6,296 nt of DNA, taken from contig JAOIVP010000030.1 in the NCBI GenBank assembly GCA_028224115.1, positions 1-6,296 on the forward strand. The letters are read 5' to 3'. Shown here one piece after another: positions 5,165 through 6,296 of the stretch. This DNA comes from Candidatus Pelagibacter sp. (lineage in GTDB: Bacteria > Pseudomonadota > Alphaproteobacteria > Pelagibacterales > Pelagibacteraceae). A model generated the notes under the pieces. The model was given only the letters and a program-made list of their open reading frames with translations, was not told the origin of the DNA and did not search any database. Every line of letters starts with the position of its first letter. Positions within the stretch are counted from its first letter, which is position 1. The translations under genes were made by a program, and so were the position numbers.

Positions 5165-5996
5165 AACTACTTTCATAAAGTGTTGGAAACATTTTACCAG
5201 ATAAGTCATCTCCATTTTTATAACCATTTGCTTCCATAATTGCTCTTTCCTCTCTAGCCCAATCACCCCTATAGATAATTTTAGAATTTTCTTTAGCCAT
5301 TCTTAGTGTAAATCTATTAATATCTGAACTTGGGCTTGTTTCGTAAAGTGCTCCATGCAAAGTTCTAATATCAAAGTAAACACAATCACCTACTTCTAAA
5401 TCCCATTCAAGAAATTCATAATCATTTTTATTTTTTAAAATATCAGGAGTAATTTCATATTTTTTTCCATTAACAATTCCAGCTTCACCATCAACTTTAT
5501 GACCATCATTAAATCTTGTTCTTAAAAATAATTTATTCCATAAGTGAGAGCCTTTAACCCAAGCAATACCATCCTGTTTTTTAACAGGTTCTAATGGTAT
5601 CCATAAAACACACATTGAACCTTCAAAATCAAAATAAGAAATGTCATGATGAAAAGGTGGTTTTGATTTTGATCCAGCTTCTCTAAAAAACCAATTATCC
5701 ATTACTAGATTGATTTTTTTAGCTCCAAGTAATTCTGAAGCAATTTTAGCTGTAGGAGAATTATAAACAAAGTTTCTGAATTCCTCATGTAAGTCCCAAG
5801 TCCAAAAATCCTCTAAATAACTTGGTAATTTTTCATCTTTAGTGTGATTGGTAAATCTTGGACTAGGATTGATTTTAGCTTTACCGATCCCAACTTTTAA
5901 TTTTTCAATCCATTTTATATGAAACTTGTCTTTAAGAAGGATGGCACCATTCCTGTTAAATTCTTTGATTTCATTATCATTTAAAATTTGACTCAT
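5163..5996 (-). CDS. Phytanoyl-CoA dioxygenase (PhyH) family Fe(II)/2-oxoglutarate oxygenase
   Basis: Non-haem iron oxygenase that couples 2-oxoglutarate decarboxylation to hydroxylation of an organic substrate, predicted cytosolic. The 277-residue product has the iron-binding triad His116-x-Asp118 (PFHHDISYF) and His214 (RTLHGAL), the family's IPLEPVKKQDGIAWVKGSH segment (133-151, typical of the core after the HxD), the GDCVYFD strand before the distal His, and Arg228 about 14 residues after it to bind 2-oxoglutarate. All key residues are present, so it should be active. The family includes fatty-acyl, ectoine, phosphonate and halogenation enzymes, and the substrate here cannot be named. The gene converges on the GYD gene and diverges from moaA after a 33-base gap, so the neighbours give little functional hint. 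No Shine-Dalgarno is seen upstream of the ATG at 5996. Confidence 0.92.
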   Translation of the reverse strand: MSQILNDNEIKEFNRNGAILLKDKFHIKWIEKLKVGIGKAKINPSPRFTNHTKDEKLPSYLEDFWTWDLHEEFRNFVYNSPTAKIASELLGAKKINLVMDNWFFREAGSKSKPPFHHDISYFDFEGSMCVLWIPLEPVKKQDGIAWVKGSHLWNKLFLRTRFNDGHKVDGEAGIVNGKKYEITPDILKNKNDYEFLEWDLEVGDCVYFDIRTLHGALYETSPSSDINRFTLRMAKENSKIIYRGDWAREERAIMEANGYKNGDDLSGKMFPTLYESS

Positions 5997-6015
5997 CGTT
6001 TATTTAATCAATAAT
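5988..6015 (+). promoter_or_regulatory. Candidate moaA promoter overlapping the dioxygenase start
   Basis: TTGACT (5988-5993) and AATAAT (6010-6015), each five of six consensus positions, are 16 bases apart. Transcription would begin about 7 bases before the moaA ATG, giving a nearly leaderless message, which would agree with the lack of a Shine-Dalgarno there. The -35 box lies inside the start of the leftward dioxygenase gene. Tentative because the DNA is so AT-rich. Confidence 0.4.
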
Positions 6016-6029
6016 GACACTTATAACAT

Positions 6030-6296
6030 ATGAATATTCTTAAAGATAGTTTCGGTAGAAAATTTCCCTATATAAGACTTTCAATTACTGACGTTTGTAA
6101 TTTTAAATGTGGTTATTGTTTACCTGATGGGTACAAAATAGATAAAAGTGACAATAGAACTTTTATCAATACAGAAGAAATTGGAAGATTGGCCAAAGCA
6201 CTATCTGAATTAGGTGTATCAAAGATTAGACTTACTGGTGGCGAACCAACTGTAAGAAAAGATTTTTTTGAAATAGTTAAAATTATTAAAGAAAAC
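6030..6296 (+). CDS. moaA: GTP 3',8-cyclase MoaA, N-terminal part only
   Basis: Radical-SAM enzyme for the first step of molybdenum cofactor biosynthesis, which converts GTP to 3',8-cyclo-7,8-dihydro-GTP. The 89 codons visible run off the right edge (full-length proteins are about 330 aa). The start shows FGRKFPYIRLSITDVCNFKCGYCLPDG, with the radical-SAM cluster motif CxxxCxxC at Cys23, Cys27 and Cys30, and the MoaA signature RLTGGEPTVRKD at 67-78 that contributes to SAM binding. CLPDG in place of the more common CMP occurs in alphaproteobacterial versions as far as I recall. An ATG at 6014 is out of frame and meets a stop after nine codons, so 6030 is the start. The second iron-sulfur motif near the C-terminus lies outside the window. 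Other moa genes may follow to the right. Confidence 0.95.
   Translation, partial: MNILKDSFGRKFPYIRLSITDVCNFKCGYCLPDGYKIDKSDNRTFINTEEIGRLAKALSELGVSKIRLTGGEPTVRKDFFEIVKIIKEN

Noticed and set aside
5045..5266. Minus-strand open frame of 73 codons across the GYD and dioxygenase gene ends
   Set aside because: Overlaps two well-supported genes in another frame and spans the terminator hairpin; composition is not protein-like.
6014..6043. Earlier ATG as moaA start
   Set aside because: Out of frame with the CxxxCxxC motif and closed by a stop after nine codons.
1..6296. Mobile element, prophage, CRISPR or defence island
   Set aside because: No transposase, integrase, terminal repeats or spaced direct repeats were seen, and base composition looks even along the window.

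Overview
The window is strongly AT-rich (about 30% GC by eye), with very short gaps between genes, few Shine-Dalgarno sequences and A/T-ending codons throughout. Together with the protein types (RbsB-like sugar-binding protein, PhyH dioxygenase, alphaproteobacterial-style MoaA), this suggests a streamlined marine alphaproteobacterium of the SAR11 / Pelagibacterales type. That placement is an inference from style and protein resemblance, not a database match.

Left part (1-1954): a LacI-family repressor, cut by the left edge, is read leftward. Opposite it lies a secreted RbsB-like substrate-binding protein read rightward. The 143-base gap between them holds a cluster of overlapping palindromes built on TGATGTA/TACATCA that looks like the repressor's operator, plus a candidate promoter for the binding protein. 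A 12-bp stem hairpin follows the binding-protein gene.

Middle part (1975-4658): three closely spaced rightward genes encode a short-chain dehydrogenase (SDR), an Amidohydro_2 family lactonase (COG3618) and an aldo-keto reductase (AKR), with gaps of 20 and 3 bases. Two sugar-type dehydrogenases around a sugar-lactonase, next to a sugar-binding protein and a LacI regulator, point to oxidative, non-phosphorylative breakdown of a sugar, perhaps a deoxysugar or aldose such as L-fucose or L-rhamnose. The exact substrate cannot be read from the sequence. No ABC permease or ATPase, sugar-acid dehydratase or aldolase lies in the window; they may lie beyond the left edge or elsewhere.

Right part (4659-6296): a spacer with a candidate promoter and the only strong Shine-Dalgarno in the window leads to a small GYD-domain protein. 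It converges on a leftward PhyH-type Fe(II)/2-oxoglutarate dioxygenase, with a symmetric hairpin between them. Divergent from the dioxygenase, after 33 bases, moaA (molybdenum cofactor biosynthesis) begins and runs off the right edge.

I saw no rRNA, tRNA, CRISPR array, insertion sequence or phage gene. There is no clear sign of a wholly new system. The points most worth a second look are the operator cluster facing a LacI protein with an atypical hinge, the catabolic trio of unknown substrate, the orphan binding protein, and the internal hairpin that leaves no room for a separate downstream promoter.
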